Of a stretch of DNA of 64,000 bases, positions 28,202 through 36,623 are shown in pieces. Location: positions 124,001-188,000 of the forward strand of contig NZ_JAAQOM010000003.1 of the NCBI RefSeq assembly GCF_011682055.1, in the 5' to 3' direction. The position numbers and the translations under genes were made by a program. This stretch comes from Telluria antibiotica. GTDB lineage: Bacteria > Pseudomonadota > Gammaproteobacteria > Burkholderiales > Burkholderiaceae_D. Each line of letters begins with the position of its first letter. The stretch's first letter is position 1. The notes beneath the pieces are model-generated. The model did not search any database. It had not been told where the DNA came from and saw only the letters and a list, made by a program, of their open reading frames with translations.

Positions 28202-29042
28202 GGGTGCGCTCCTCCAGCACGGCGGCCGTCACGTCGAGCAGTTCGGGGCACGTGGAGATGCCCGTCGTGGCCCAGAACGGCAAACCCTGCACCGCGTGCA
28301 CGTGCAGCACCGCGCCCTGCGTTTCCCACGCCGCCTTGACGCGCGCGGCCGCCGGCCCCGGCGCCTGGTTCGGTGCGCCCAGCACTTCGAACCAGTGCGC
28401 GGGCACGGGTGGCGCCATCGTGTCGGGCGGGGGCAGCGCGTCGATCGCGTGCGCCAGGTCGGGCGTGAGGTCGTAGCCGGCGATTTCCAGCGTCTCGCCG
28501 GCCTGGAGCGCGGCGCGCAACGCCTTCGTGCCGGTCTGCGCGGCAGGATCGTCGCCCAGCATCGCGTTGGCCGTGCGCAGGCGCAGGAACTGCGTCAGGT
28601 AAGTCGAACCGCTGGCGACGGGTTGCCACAGCAGCAGCGGCGCGAGCGGGCCTTGTGCCGTGCGCGCGTAGTCGAGGGCGAGCAGCGCGCCCAGGCGCAG
28701 GCCCCACAGCGTGAGCGGCGCGTCGATGCGCGCGCGCAGCCAGGCGGCGCCGGTGTCCAGGTCGTCCTTCCACAGGTCCCAGCGCGCGTCGGCGAAGTCG
28801 CCCGCGCTGTCGCCCGTGCCGGCCAGGTCGATCTGCAGCACGCCATAGCCGTGCGCGGCCAGGCGCCGCGCGCCGAGGGCGGCCATGCGGCGACTGCGGT
28901 TGAGTTCTTCGGCGAACGGCGGGACGTACAGGACGGCGCCGCGGCAGGCGCCGGCCGGCCGGTGGAACAGGCAGAAGCGCTGATCCGCGCCGCTGCCGAG
29001 GAAGAACGGTTCCGTGTCCACCTCAGCCGGCCCGGAGGTCAT
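28191..29042 (-). CDS. Exosortase A system-associated hydrolase 2 (TIGR03101 type), no Ser nucleophile
   Basis: This 283-residue alpha/beta hydrolase-like protein has the segments YVPPFAEELNRSRRMA and VLQIDLAGTGDSAGDFADA. Its elbow is WGLRLGALLALDYA, so Arg (about 116) replaces the nucleophile. This suggests a non-hydrolytic or acyl-binding role or catalysis by another residue. It overlaps the ACP gene by four bases and hydrolase 1 by eleven, so the three are translated together. With the acyl ligase and PLP decarboxylase at 37893-40696 it forms the acyl cassette often seen in exosortase A loci. Confidence 0.87.
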   Translation of the reverse strand: MTSGPAEVDTEPFFLGSGADQRFCLFHRPAGACRGAVLYVPPFAEELNRSRRMAALGARRLAAHGYGVLQIDLAGTGDSAGDFADARWDLWKDDLDTGAAWLRARIDAPLTLWGLRLGALLALDYARTAQGPLAPLLLWQPVASGSTYLTQFLRLRTANAMLGDDPAAQTGTKALRAALQAGETLEIAGYDLTPDLAHAIDALPPPDTMAPPVPAHWFEVLGAPNQAPGPAAARVKAAWETQGAVLHVHAVQGLPFWATTGISTCPELLDVTAAVLEERTHAV

Positions 29043-29290
29043 TCGGCCCGTTTCGCGGCCACGAAATCGGCCAGGCTGCCGAGGGTTTCGAAGGTGCTGG
29101 CGCTGATGTCGTCATCGTCGATGGCGATGTCGAAGCGCTCTTCGAGGGCGCCGATCAGGCTGACGACGGCCATCGAATCGAGTTCGGGCAGGCTGCCCAG
29201 CAGGGGGGAGTCGGCGGTCAGGCGCTGGCCGGCGTCGCCCAGGCTCAGCACGTCGATCAGCGTGGCTTTGACTTCGTCGAGATACGTCAT
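29039..29290 (-). CDS. Acyl carrier protein
   Basis: The 83-residue acidic protein has the phosphopantetheine attachment motif ELDSMAV with Ser at about 39. Helical segments DEVKATLIDVLSL and ALEERFDIAIDDDDI match the ACP fold. It is followed within four bases by hydrolase 2 and belongs to the exosortase-A acyl cassette. It probably carries the acyl or aminoacyl group activated by the AMP-forming ligase at 37893. It is not the fatty-acid synthesis AcpP, which sits near fabF in other loci. Confidence 0.93.
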   Translation of the reverse strand: MTYLDEVKATLIDVLSLGDAGQRLTADSPLLGSLPELDSMAVVSLIGALEERFDIAIDDDDISASTFETLGSLADFVAAKRAE

Positions 29291-29335
29291 GATGGTCGTT
29301 CGGTTCGTGAGCGCGCGCTTGCGGCGCGCGGTCGA

Positions 29336-30796
29336 TTATACATTCGGACGCAGCAGGGCCAGGCGGGCCTTCAGCGGCGCGGCGAGGCGGTGCACTTCGC
29401 CCACCAGTTCGTGGCGGGTGACGCGCAGCAGCAGGTACCAGGTCACGGCCAGCGGCAGCGCGAGCACGAGCAGGCGCGCCATCGGCGGGATGGCCGCCGG
29501 TAGCAGCAGCGCGAGCAGCCAGGCGACGGCGCCGGTGCCGATCGCCACGAGGGCGCTGGGCATCACGGCGCGAAGCATCATGACGGTCGTGAAGCCGAAA
29601 TAGCGGCTTTGCTGGATCGCGGTGACGGGGGCGCTGGCGAGCGTCGCAAAGAACAGCGCCCACGCAAATCCGTTCAGGCTGCCGTCGAACAGCAGCACGC
29701 CGAACAGGACGCGCGTCCCCAGCGTGACGATGACGGGAAAGGCGCTCAGGTAAGGGCGCCCGATCGCCGTCACCGCCATCGGGATGTAGTTGAAGGCCAG
29801 CGCCGCGGCGGCCGCCAGCACGAGCGGCAGGATCGCCGGCACGCATTCGAGCCACTTGACGCCGTACAGCGCGACGACGATGTCCTGGCCCAGCACGGCC
29901 GTCAGGGCCAGCGCCGTCCAGCCAATACCCGTCAGCAGCACGGTGGAGCGGGACAGGATCGGCGCCAGCGATTCGCCGCGGTGCCACGTCTGCGACAGGT
30001 ACGGAATGGCGCCGTAGTTCATCGTCGAACCGGCCACGTAGCTGAAGATCGACACCGTCGAATTGGCGCGGCTGAACAGGCCGACGTGGCGCGCCGTCCC
30101 GAGCTTGCCCAGCAGGATGTCGGGAATCGAATTGTTCAGCGCCACGGCGCAGTTCGAGAGCAGCGAGCCGACGCCGAAATGCGCGACGCTGCGCCAGTGG
30201 CGCAGGCCCGGCATCCACGGCATGCCTTTCGGACGCAACGGAATGTAGGCGATCCCGCAGGCGAGGATGTTGATCAGGTTACCGTAGGCCATGGCCATGG
30301 CGCCGAAGCCCATTTTGCCGAGGATGAGGGTGCTGGCGCAGAACGAAATCGTGCCGGCCGCGTGCACGACCGCCTGCTTTTCCGCGTCGTAGTTTCGCTG
30401 CAGCAGGGCGCCCGTGACGGTACCGAACGGGATGAACACGAAGCCCAGTGCGAGCACGCGCATGACCGGCACGATGCCCGGTTCCTTGAACCACGTGCCG
30501 AGCCAGCCGCTGGCCCCGAACAGGACGGCCGCGATGATCCACGACGTCGTGAACACGACGCCCGTGGCCGAGCGGATCTTGTCGTTGTCGAGGTCCTGTT
30601 CCCGCTGCAGGTAGTTGGTAACGCCGAAATCGCGGAAGACCTGGGCAAAGTTGACGAACACGATCGTCATCGAATAGATGCCGATCTCGCTCGGGCTCAG
30701 GATCCGGGCCAGCAGGATGCTGACGATGAATTGCAGGACCTTGGCGCCGGACGTCGAGAAAAAATTGATGATCAGCGAGCGACGCAGATTTGCCAT
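29336..30796 (-). CDS. Wzx-like polysaccharide flippase (MATE/PST superfamily)
   Basis: The 486-residue protein has about 12-14 hydrophobic segments, from INFFSTSGAKVLQFIVSILLA-like N-terminal helix to LLVLALPLAVTWYLLL. The PST-family hallmarks are a Lys/Arg-rich N terminus (MANLRRSLI) and the SPSEIGIYSMTIVF loop. It would move the lipid-linked repeat unit from the inner to the outer leaflet of the cytoplasmic membrane. Its stop lies 37 bases from the glycosyltransferase gene that precedes it and it runs into the acyl-carrier cassette. It is the only flippase in the window. The polymer ligase is probably the O-glycosylation-ligase-like protein at 40693. Confidence 0.92.
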   Translation of the reverse strand: MANLRRSLIINFFSTSGAKVLQFIVSILLARILSPSEIGIYSMTIVFVNFAQVFRDFGVTNYLQREQDLDNDKIRSATGVVFTTSWIIAAVLFGASGWLGTWFKEPGIVPVMRVLALGFVFIPFGTVTGALLQRNYDAEKQAVVHAAGTISFCASTLILGKMGFGAMAMAYGNLINILACGIAYIPLRPKGMPWMPGLRHWRSVAHFGVGSLLSNCAVALNNSIPDILLGKLGTARHVGLFSRANSTVSIFSYVAGSTMNYGAIPYLSQTWHRGESLAPILSRSTVLLTGIGWTALALTAVLGQDIVVALYGVKWLECVPAILPLVLAAAAALAFNYIPMAVTAIGRPYLSAFPVIVTLGTRVLFGVLLFDGSLNGFAWALFFATLASAPVTAIQQSRYFGFTTVMMLRAVMPSALVAIGTGAVAWLLALLLPAAIPPMARLLVLALPLAVTWYLLLRVTRHELVGEVHRLAAPLKARLALLRPNV

Positions 30797-30833
30797 GACA
30801 GCACAGTGGGGAAAAGAAAAACGAGCGGGACGA

Positions 30834-31757
30834 TCAGGCCGGCGCGCTCGAGATCAGGTGGATGGCCTCGCGCGACGTCGACTTGTACTTGTTGTTAATG
30901 AAGCGCATCGGCCCGATGAAGTGGAAGAACGCCGTCTCCGCCGTGGCGCAGTCGGGCGTGCCGTATTTCGGGAACGGCAGCGACGTCGTGGCGAACGCGT
31001 TCGCCACCAGGTAGTTCGAGGTCACCTGCTCGGTGCCCCAGCGTTTCCAGTCCTCGCCCAGCTTGGCCGTCATGCGGCGCGAGAAGTCGAGCAGCTTGTC
31101 GCGCATCGTCGCCGATGGCGGGAAGCCCGTGAAGCCGGAACAGCCGCGCACGTAGCGGGCATCGCTCGGCAGGCCGACGTTGGCCATCTCGGCTTCCGAC
31201 AGCGTCTGGACGTGCGCACCCGGCTTCACCTTCGGCAGCGCGTGCTCGCGCACGGCGTCCAGCGGGCGGATCGGCGTGTCGGGGATTTCGCCCAGCACGA
31301 AGCCCGCGCCGGTCTGGATGGCGTGCAGTACTTCCGGGATCGGCTGTATGGTCAGCGTGTCGGCATCGAGCTGGATGACGTAGCTGTCCAGCGCATAGCC
31401 GGAGATCGCGAACAGGCGTTCCCACGTGCCGCCACGGGGAATGTCGGGATGCGTGAATTCGGCCGCTTCGCGCAGCTCGACGTGCGGCAGGTGGTGTTTC
31501 AGGATCGCGCGGTCGTTCTCGTCGATCGACGGATCGCACACGACGACGATGCGGGACGGGTTCAGGAAATGGATGAACGACTTCACCGCGACCAGATAGG
31601 AATGGACGTCGCGCTGGTGCACCATCGACAGCAAGGTGAAGGGCAGGTCGCCGCGCTCGACGGGGCGGGTATCCAGCACCTGGCGCGCGACTTTCTGGTA
31701 CTGCCATCGGAAATAGTCTCGCGTGACGCGCTGGACCACCCTCTCGACTAAAGACAT
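30834..31757 (-). CDS. Glycosyltransferase with GT-A/GT8-like DxD motif
   Basis: The reading frame extends upstream to 31913, but ATG 31757 is preferred: a GAGG-type ribosome site lies close and upstream codons have no family features. The 307-residue product has TLLSMVHQRDVHSYLVAVKSF, NPSRIVVVCDPS and YVIQLDADTLTIQ, the latter a D-x-D metal-binding motif typical of GT8-type and related enzymes. No membrane segments are obvious. It lies between a GT4 gene and the flippase gene and probably adds a sugar to the repeat unit. The exact family and sugar are uncertain. Confidence 0.75.
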   Translation of the reverse strand: MSLVERVVQRVTRDYFRWQYQKVARQVLDTRPVERGDLPFTLLSMVHQRDVHSYLVAVKSFIHFLNPSRIVVVCDPSIDENDRAILKHHLPHVELREAAEFTHPDIPRGGTWERLFAISGYALDSYVIQLDADTLTIQPIPEVLHAIQTGAGFVLGEIPDTPIRPLDAVREHALPKVKPGAHVQTLSEAEMANVGLPSDARYVRGCSGFTGFPPSATMRDKLLDFSRRMTAKLGEDWKRWGTEQVTSNYLVANAFATTSLPFPKYGTPDCATAETAFFHFIGPMRFINNKYKSTSREAIHLISSAPA

Positions 31758-31821
31758 TCCTCGGGACTCCCTTTTCTGCTGATCGAATTCAAAGCATGGA
31801 TGCGATGTGTTTGTCGGGCAA

Positions 31822-32958
31822 TCACAAGAACCGCTCGATGTGTGCGGCGAACTCCTTGCTTTGACGCACAACATTATATGCGGTATCGACGCGAGCACGC
31901 GCGTTCTTTCCATGCATTTTTGTTATTTCCGGATTGTCCACATAGCGCAGCACGGCCTGCCGGAACCCGACGAAATCGTCCAGGCCGATGACGGCGCCCG
32001 TTTCGCCGTCGAGGATGGATTCCTTCGGCCCCGGCGCGGCGCTCGCCACGACGGGCAGGCCGCTCGCCATCGCCTCGACGATCGCGTTGCCGAAGCTTTC
32101 GCGCTCGGCCGCGTGCACGAACAGGTCGGCGGCGTGGTAATACGGCACCAGGTGGTCCTGGCGGCCCGCGAACACGCAGGCGTCGTCCAGGCCGAGCTGT
32201 GTCGCCACCCGCTTCCATGCCGCGGCCGGCTCGCCGTCGCCCACGTAGACGAAGCCGATGCGGCGGTCCGGGCGGGCATCGACGACCTCGCGCACGACGT
32301 GCAGGATGCGCTCGAGCCGTTTTTCCGGCCGCGCCTGCGACACGGCGAGCAGCCAGAAGCGGTCGGGGGCGAGCCCGAGCTGCGCGCGCGCGGCCGCCCG
32401 GTCGCCGGGCTGGTATTTGACGCTGTCGACCGAGTTGCGCATCAGCACGACCTTGTCGCGCGGCAGCATCTGATAACGCAGCAGAAAAGTCTCCTGGGCG
32501 CCGGAATTCGCCAGGTGCAGGTCGTGCTGTTGCAGGCGCAACACACGCCGCACGACGTATTTCGCCGTCTTCTTGAGCGCGCCGTCGCGCCGGCGTGGAT
32601 CGAAACCGTTGTTTTCCGTGTTGAGCGTGCGCACACCCAGGCGGCGCAGCAGGTCAAGGCATACGGTGTAGGAAAACGCGCTCATGAACACGACCACTTT
32701 GACGTTGTGACTGCGCACGAATTGTTCGATCGCGGTGCGGCCTCGAGGCGTATTGTCGTAAAAATCGAGCTCCACCGGCTGCAGATGCTTCGGCTGGTAG
32801 CTGGGATTGCCGGACAGTTTTGGAAATGCCATGTAGACGTCGGCCCGGTCGCGCAGGTGGGCACTGGTCCGGTCGCGCACGGCGGCCGTGAAATTCCATA
32901 CGTAACCCGTATCGTCCGGATAACGCATGGTAAATACGACGCCTGGCTTGCCCAACAT
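31822..32958 (-). CDS. Glycosyltransferase family 4 (GT-B fold)
   Basis: ATG 32958 is chosen, with GAGGACC upstream; the open frame continues to 33108 without features. The 378-residue protein contains NTENNGFDPRR and NSVDSVKYQPGDR. The C-terminal donor-binding domain has LLAVSQARPEKRLER, GFVYVGDGEPAAAW, CVFAGRQDHLVPYYHAADLFVHAAERESFGNAIVEAMASGLPVVAS-type features. The E-x7-E motif (SFGNAIVEAMASG) is diagnostic of GT4. It starts the leftward group that also includes the flippase and ACP. It diverges from the deacetylase-like gene at 33271, with several palindromes between them. Confidence 0.92.
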   Translation of the reverse strand: MLGKPGVVFTMRYPDDTGYVWNFTAAVRDRTSAHLRDRADVYMAFPKLSGNPSYQPKHLQPVELDFYDNTPRGRTAIEQFVRSHNVKVVVFMSAFSYTVCLDLLRRLGVRTLNTENNGFDPRRRDGALKKTAKYVVRRVLRLQQHDLHLANSGAQETFLLRYQMLPRDKVVLMRNSVDSVKYQPGDRAAARAQLGLAPDRFWLLAVSQARPEKRLERILHVVREVVDARPDRRIGFVYVGDGEPAAAWKRVATQLGLDDACVFAGRQDHLVPYYHAADLFVHAAERESFGNAIVEAMASGLPVVASAAPGPKESILDGETGAVIGLDDFVGFRQAVLRYVDNPEITKMHGKNARARVDTAYNVVRQSKEFAAHIERFL

Positions 32959-33270
32959 TGTCACGTGGTCCTCTGTATTTGTTGCAAAATTGCAATAATT
33001 GACACAAATTATAGCCCAGCCATGAATTCTGCATATTGCAGTGCAACGTAATCGTGCGCACCTCGCACAATGGCATTTCTCAACGTTGCATGACTTGCTT
33101 TCAGGCAAGAATCGGCCGTGCCGTCACACGATTGATTTCCGAGCGACAAGCGCGTTATGCTAGTATTGCAATACTTTTAACGGCAACACCTTAGCGCGGC
33201 ATCTTCACGTGGCACGTTATCGACCATGCGCGCGCGGTGCCATCGATACGGGCTGCAAGAATTCAAAGCG
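32959..33270. promoter_or_regulatory. Divergent promoter region with ATTGCAAT palindromes
   Basis: This 312-base AT-rich gap has two copies of ATTGCAAT (32989-32996 and 33165-33172), the second within the perfect 14-base palindrome AGTATTGCAATACT. A TATGCT -10-like box (33156-33161) is spaced 18 bases from TTGATT (33132-33137), giving a plausible rightward promoter. The palindrome begins directly after that -10 box, so a bound regulator would block or redirect RNA polymerase. No small gene is visible. Confidence 0.55.
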
Positions 33271-34281
33271 ATGTTGAAAAAAGCTCAGCACGTGCCTGCG
33301 CAACTGGCACCCGGACAGCGTCCGGTCCTGCTCGTAATCGTCGACACCGAGGGTGAATTCGCCTGGGACCAGCCGTTCAACCGCAGCGCCATCGGCACGA
33401 CCTCGATCGCCAGCCAGCCGCTGATGCATGCGCGCGTGTTCGACAAGTTCGGCATCGTTCCCACGTACATGGTCGACTGGCCCGTCGCGACGACGCCGTC
33501 CGCCGTTGCCACCTTGCGCGCATTGCTGGACGCAGGCCGCTGCGAGATCGGCGCCCACCTGCATCCGTGGGTATCGCCGCCGTACGAAGAAGCGCTGTCG
33601 GACTTCAATTCCTACGGCGGCAACCTGCCGCGCCAGCTCGAGTACGAAAAGCTGCGCCTGCTCACCGAGACCATCGCCGACGCCTTCGGCAAACAGCCCC
33701 GCGCCTTCAAGGCCGGCCGCTACGGCCTGGGTCCGCACACGGCCGAGTCGATCGCCTCGCTCGGTTACGACGTCGACGCGAGCGTCGTCCCGTACAGCGC
33801 GTTCACGGAAGACGGCGGGCCGGATTTCCGCGCCTTCGACGAACATCCGTACTGGTTCGGCGCGGGAGAGCGCCAATTGCTCGAACTGCCGGTGACGACG
33901 GGGTATTGCGGCTGGCTGCGCCGTTTCGGACCGCGCCTGTACGGCGCCGCGCAGGGCCGCTGGGGCCGGCGCGTGCGGCTGGGCGGCGTGCTGGCGCGCA
34001 CGCGCGCGCTCGAGCGCGTGCGCCTGAGCCCGGAAGTGGCGAGCGGCACCGAGATGCGCCGCCTCACCGGCGCGCTGCTGGCCGGCGGCTGCCAGGTGTT
34101 TTCCCTGACCTACCACAGCCCCTCGATGATGCCGGGGCATACGCCTTATGTGCGTAGTGCGGCCGACCTGGAACGCCTGATCACCGCGGTGCACGACTAC
34201 TGTGCCTGGTTCCGTGCCGAGGTCGGCGGCGAGTTCATGAGCCTGTCGCAGCTGCGGCGGGCGCTGGCGGCGCAGCGCTGA
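33271..34281 (+). CDS. Polysaccharide deacetylase-like protein (WalW-like)
   Basis: The 336-residue product has VLLVIVDTEGEFAW, the Asp-containing first motif of NodB-type deacetylases. GAHLHPWVSPPYEE follows with the metal-binding histidines, as does GRYGLGPHTAESIASLGYDVDASV. The fold matches family 4 carbohydrate esterases such as WalW, which remove acetyl groups from amino sugars. It has no signal peptide and may act in the cytoplasm on lipid-linked intermediates. ATG 33271 is the likely start, although it lacks a clear ribosome site; 33226 is an in-frame alternative. A second deacetylase lies at 50308. Confidence 0.8.
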   Translation: MLKKAQHVPAQLAPGQRPVLLVIVDTEGEFAWDQPFNRSAIGTTSIASQPLMHARVFDKFGIVPTYMVDWPVATTPSAVATLRALLDAGRCEIGAHLHPWVSPPYEEALSDFNSYGGNLPRQLEYEKLRLLTETIADAFGKQPRAFKAGRYGLGPHTAESIASLGYDVDASVVPYSAFTEDGGPDFRAFDEHPYWFGAGERQLLELPVTTGYCGWLRRFGPRLYGAAQGRWGRRVRLGGVLARTRALERVRLSPEVASGTEMRRLTGALLAGGCQVFSLTYHSPSMMPGHTPYVRSAADLERLITAVHDYCAWFRAEVGGEFMSLSQLRRALAAQR

Positions 34282-35329
34282 CGTCCGCCTCGCCGCCCCG
34301 GTCGCGCGCGGCGAGGGCATGCAGGCGGCCCAGCAGCGGCCAGCGGTAGCCGTTCAAGTGGTACATCGTGCGGATTTCGTCGGTCCAGCGGGTGTGCCAT
34401 TCCATCACCCGTCCATAGAATTCGATGCGCTCGAAACGCGCTTCGTCGAAGAGGCCGCGCGTCGCTTCCTCGCGCATCAGCAGCGCGGGCGACAGCTGCG
34501 GTCCGAGCGCCTCGTCGTACGCCGTCTTGAGGATCACGATGCAGCCACCGCCCTCGATGCACAGGTCCATCGCGGCGAGATGCGGGTCGTTTGGCCCGTC
34601 GAACCAATAGCGGTACACGCTCGCCGCGCCGCGCTTGGCGAAAGCTTCCAGCAGCGCGCGGTAGAAGCGGCCCTGGTCGTTGTCGGCGGCGACGGCCGTG
34701 CCTTCGGCAGCCTTCCAGCCCGTCGTCTCCAGCCGGCCGTAGTCGGCCACGGCGCCGGCCATGTGCTCCGGTTCGAGCACGACTTCAAGGCGCGTGGCGA
34801 TGCCGTCCTGGCGCAGCCGGTTGCGCTGTTTTTTCAGGTTGTTGCGCAGGTTCTTGCCGCGCGCATTCCAGTAGTCGTCGAAGCTCCCCTGCAGCGTGAT
34901 GCGGGCCGTGCGGATGTAGTCGAAACTACGCGCGCCGCTGCGCGCATCGGCGGCCGGACGCGCCATCAGCATCGGGTCGCATTGCGTGAGGCCCAGCATC
35001 GGCGCGGGGCCGGGCAGGGCGCGCAGCAGGCCAGCCAGCAGGCCGTCGGCGGGACGGGTATCGCGCTGCAGCCACAATCCGACGGGCGCCTGCGCGGGCT
35101 GGAAGGTGTTCCAGGCGCCGAGGCGGCCGGGCGTCACGATCGTCATCGTGTCCGCGTCGTTGCCATCGCCGTGCCAGGCCAGCATTTCGCGGCCGGTGCC
35201 GAACACGTCGAGCAGGGCTTGTACGAAATCGACATCGAGCAGCGGGGAGGCGGGGCCTGCCGCGTGCAGGAGCTGCCAGCGCGGGGCGTGGCGCGCGAAG
35301 TCGCGGGCGGGAACGACGGTCCAGCTCAT
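34235..35329 (-). CDS. GNAT/FemAB-like acyltransferase (BioF2-like domain)
   Basis: The 364-residue product starts at ATG 35329, overlapping the aminotransferase stop by four bases. An alternative upstream frame to 35584 has no family features. The central domain with GNLRNNLKKQRNRLRQDG-like basic stretch, MDLCIEGGGCIVILKTAYDEALGPQLSPALLM and FDEARFERIEFYGR fits CelD/BioF2-type acetyltransferases of exopolysaccharide loci, with two tandem GNAT folds. It may acylate an amino sugar made by the aminotransferase. The C-terminal 20 residues are Ala/Pro-rich. Its 3' end overlaps the 3' end of the deacetylase gene by 47 bases on the other strand. Confidence 0.78.
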   Translation of the reverse strand: MSWTVVPARDFARHAPRWQLLHAAGPASPLLDVDFVQALLDVFGTGREMLAWHGDGNDADTMTIVTPGRLGAWNTFQPAQAPVGLWLQRDTRPADGLLAGLLRALPGPAPMLGLTQCDPMLMARPAADARSGARSFDYIRTARITLQGSFDDYWNARGKNLRNNLKKQRNRLRQDGIATRLEVVLEPEHMAGAVADYGRLETTGWKAAEGTAVAADNDQGRFYRALLEAFAKRGAASVYRYWFDGPNDPHLAAMDLCIEGGGCIVILKTAYDEALGPQLSPALLMREEATRGLFDEARFERIEFYGRVMEWHTRWTDEIRTMYHLNGYRWPLLGRLHALAARDRGGEADVSAAPPAPAAAATGS

Positions 35330-36561
35330 GCCGGCACCGCCGCGCAGGCTTCGAGCGCCTGCCGTACCTGCGCGTGCAGCCAGGCGCGCTCCGCATCGGT
35401 CAGCGCCTGGTGGCAGGGGAAGGCGATCAAGCGCCGGCCGAGGTCCGCGCTGTTGGCGCACACGCTCGCGTCGACGCCCGGCCACAACGTGGCGCCGAAG
35501 CGCGTCATCGGCACCCCGGCGCGCTGCAAGGCCTCGGCGACGGCTTGCGGCCGGTCGACGAGCAGCGGGAACATCCACGGGCACGCGCCGTCGGGCAGGC
35601 GCGGAAACAGGGGGCGGCAGCCGGGTGCGCCGTCCAGCGCGCGCTGCAGCTCGGCGTAGTTGCGTCGTCGCCGCGCGACGATGCGCGTGGGGGACGACAA
35701 GCGCAGCACGGCGCGCGAGAACCGCGACGAGCGCTTGTCGGTCCAGCGCGGGTCGAACTCGAAGCTGCTGTCCGACGACGATGGCGCGAGCGCGGCGGTC
35801 GGCGCGCCGGCAGCGGTGCCCGCGCTTTCACCGCGTGCCTTGACGGCATTCCACAGCGCGCCTTTCAGCCGCAGCGGCAGCGCGAGCAGCACGCGCAGCA
35901 CGGGCAGGCGGCCGTGGGCGAACGCGGCTTCCAGCGCGTTCAGCGCCGCCTTCATTTCGAAGCCGGCGCTCGCGCCGCGCAGGGCGACGTCGAGCCGATG
36001 GCGCCGCGACACGAGGCAACCGCCTTCGTAGACGGGGAAGAATTTCATCGTGCTGCCGATCGCGTAATCGCCCGTGCTGCCGACCGGCACGCCGTCGCGC
36101 GCGCCGAAGAACGCATGGGCGCAATCCTCGACGAGGCCGATGCCGTGGCGGTCGCACAGTGCGCGCAGCGGCGCCAGGTCGTGCGGGATGCCGAAGAAAT
36201 GCGTGGCGATGATCGCCTTGACCCGGCCCGAGCCGAGCTTCGCCTCGATGTCGGCCAGGTCGGGCGCCGTGTCCGGCAGCACGCGGTAGAACGCCACTTC
36301 GGCGCCGCACCAGTGCGCGGGCGGGATCATCGACGGGCTGTGGTAGGCCGGCACGAGCACGACATCGCCGGCACCCACGCCGAGGGCGCGCAGCGCGAGG
36401 CCGATGGCGATGCGACCGCTCGTGACGAGGCGCACGTCGGCACCGTCCAGCAACGACGGCAGCGCGCCGCCGCGCCCGCCGCCGCATGCGTCGAGCGACA
36501 GGATCGGGACGTGGGGAATTCGGGGGCGGCGCGCGCGGGGCCGGTCAGTCGTGGAGTGCAT
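35326..36561 (-). CDS. DegT/DnrJ/EryC1/StrS-family PLP aminotransferase
   Basis: The 411-residue protein matches sugar aminotransferases: RLVTSGRIAIGLALRALGVG, VPAYHSPSMIPPAHWCG and GIGLVEDCAHAFFGARDG. The PLP-binding lysine lies in GSTMKFFPVYEGG, the place taken by SFHxxK in most family members. Such enzymes convert a keto-sugar nucleotide to an amino sugar, using glutamate. The region around 230-265 is longer than usual and Ala/Ser-rich. It is coupled to the GNAT-like gene, so an N-acylated amino sugar is a reasonable inference. The keto sugar donor enzyme is not in this block. Confidence 0.85.
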   Translation of the reverse strand: MHSTTDRPRARRPRIPHVPILSLDACGGGRGGALPSLLDGADVRLVTSGRIAIGLALRALGVGAGDVVLVPAYHSPSMIPPAHWCGAEVAFYRVLPDTAPDLADIEAKLGSGRVKAIIATHFFGIPHDLAPLRALCDRHGIGLVEDCAHAFFGARDGVPVGSTGDYAIGSTMKFFPVYEGGCLVSRRHRLDVALRGASAGFEMKAALNALEAAFAHGRLPVLRVLLALPLRLKGALWNAVKARGESAGTAAGAPTAALAPSSSDSSFEFDPRWTDKRSSRFSRAVLRLSSPTRIVARRRRNYAELQRALDGAPGCRPLFPRLPDGACPWMFPLLVDRPQAVAEALQRAGVPMTRFGATLWPGVDASVCANSADLGRRLIAFPCHQALTDAERAWLHAQVRQALEACAAVPA

Positions 36562-36623
36562 GCTTCGACTATATCATGTGCCCCGGTTCCGCCCGCACGG
36601 CCCAGCCGGGCGCCGCGGGGGCG

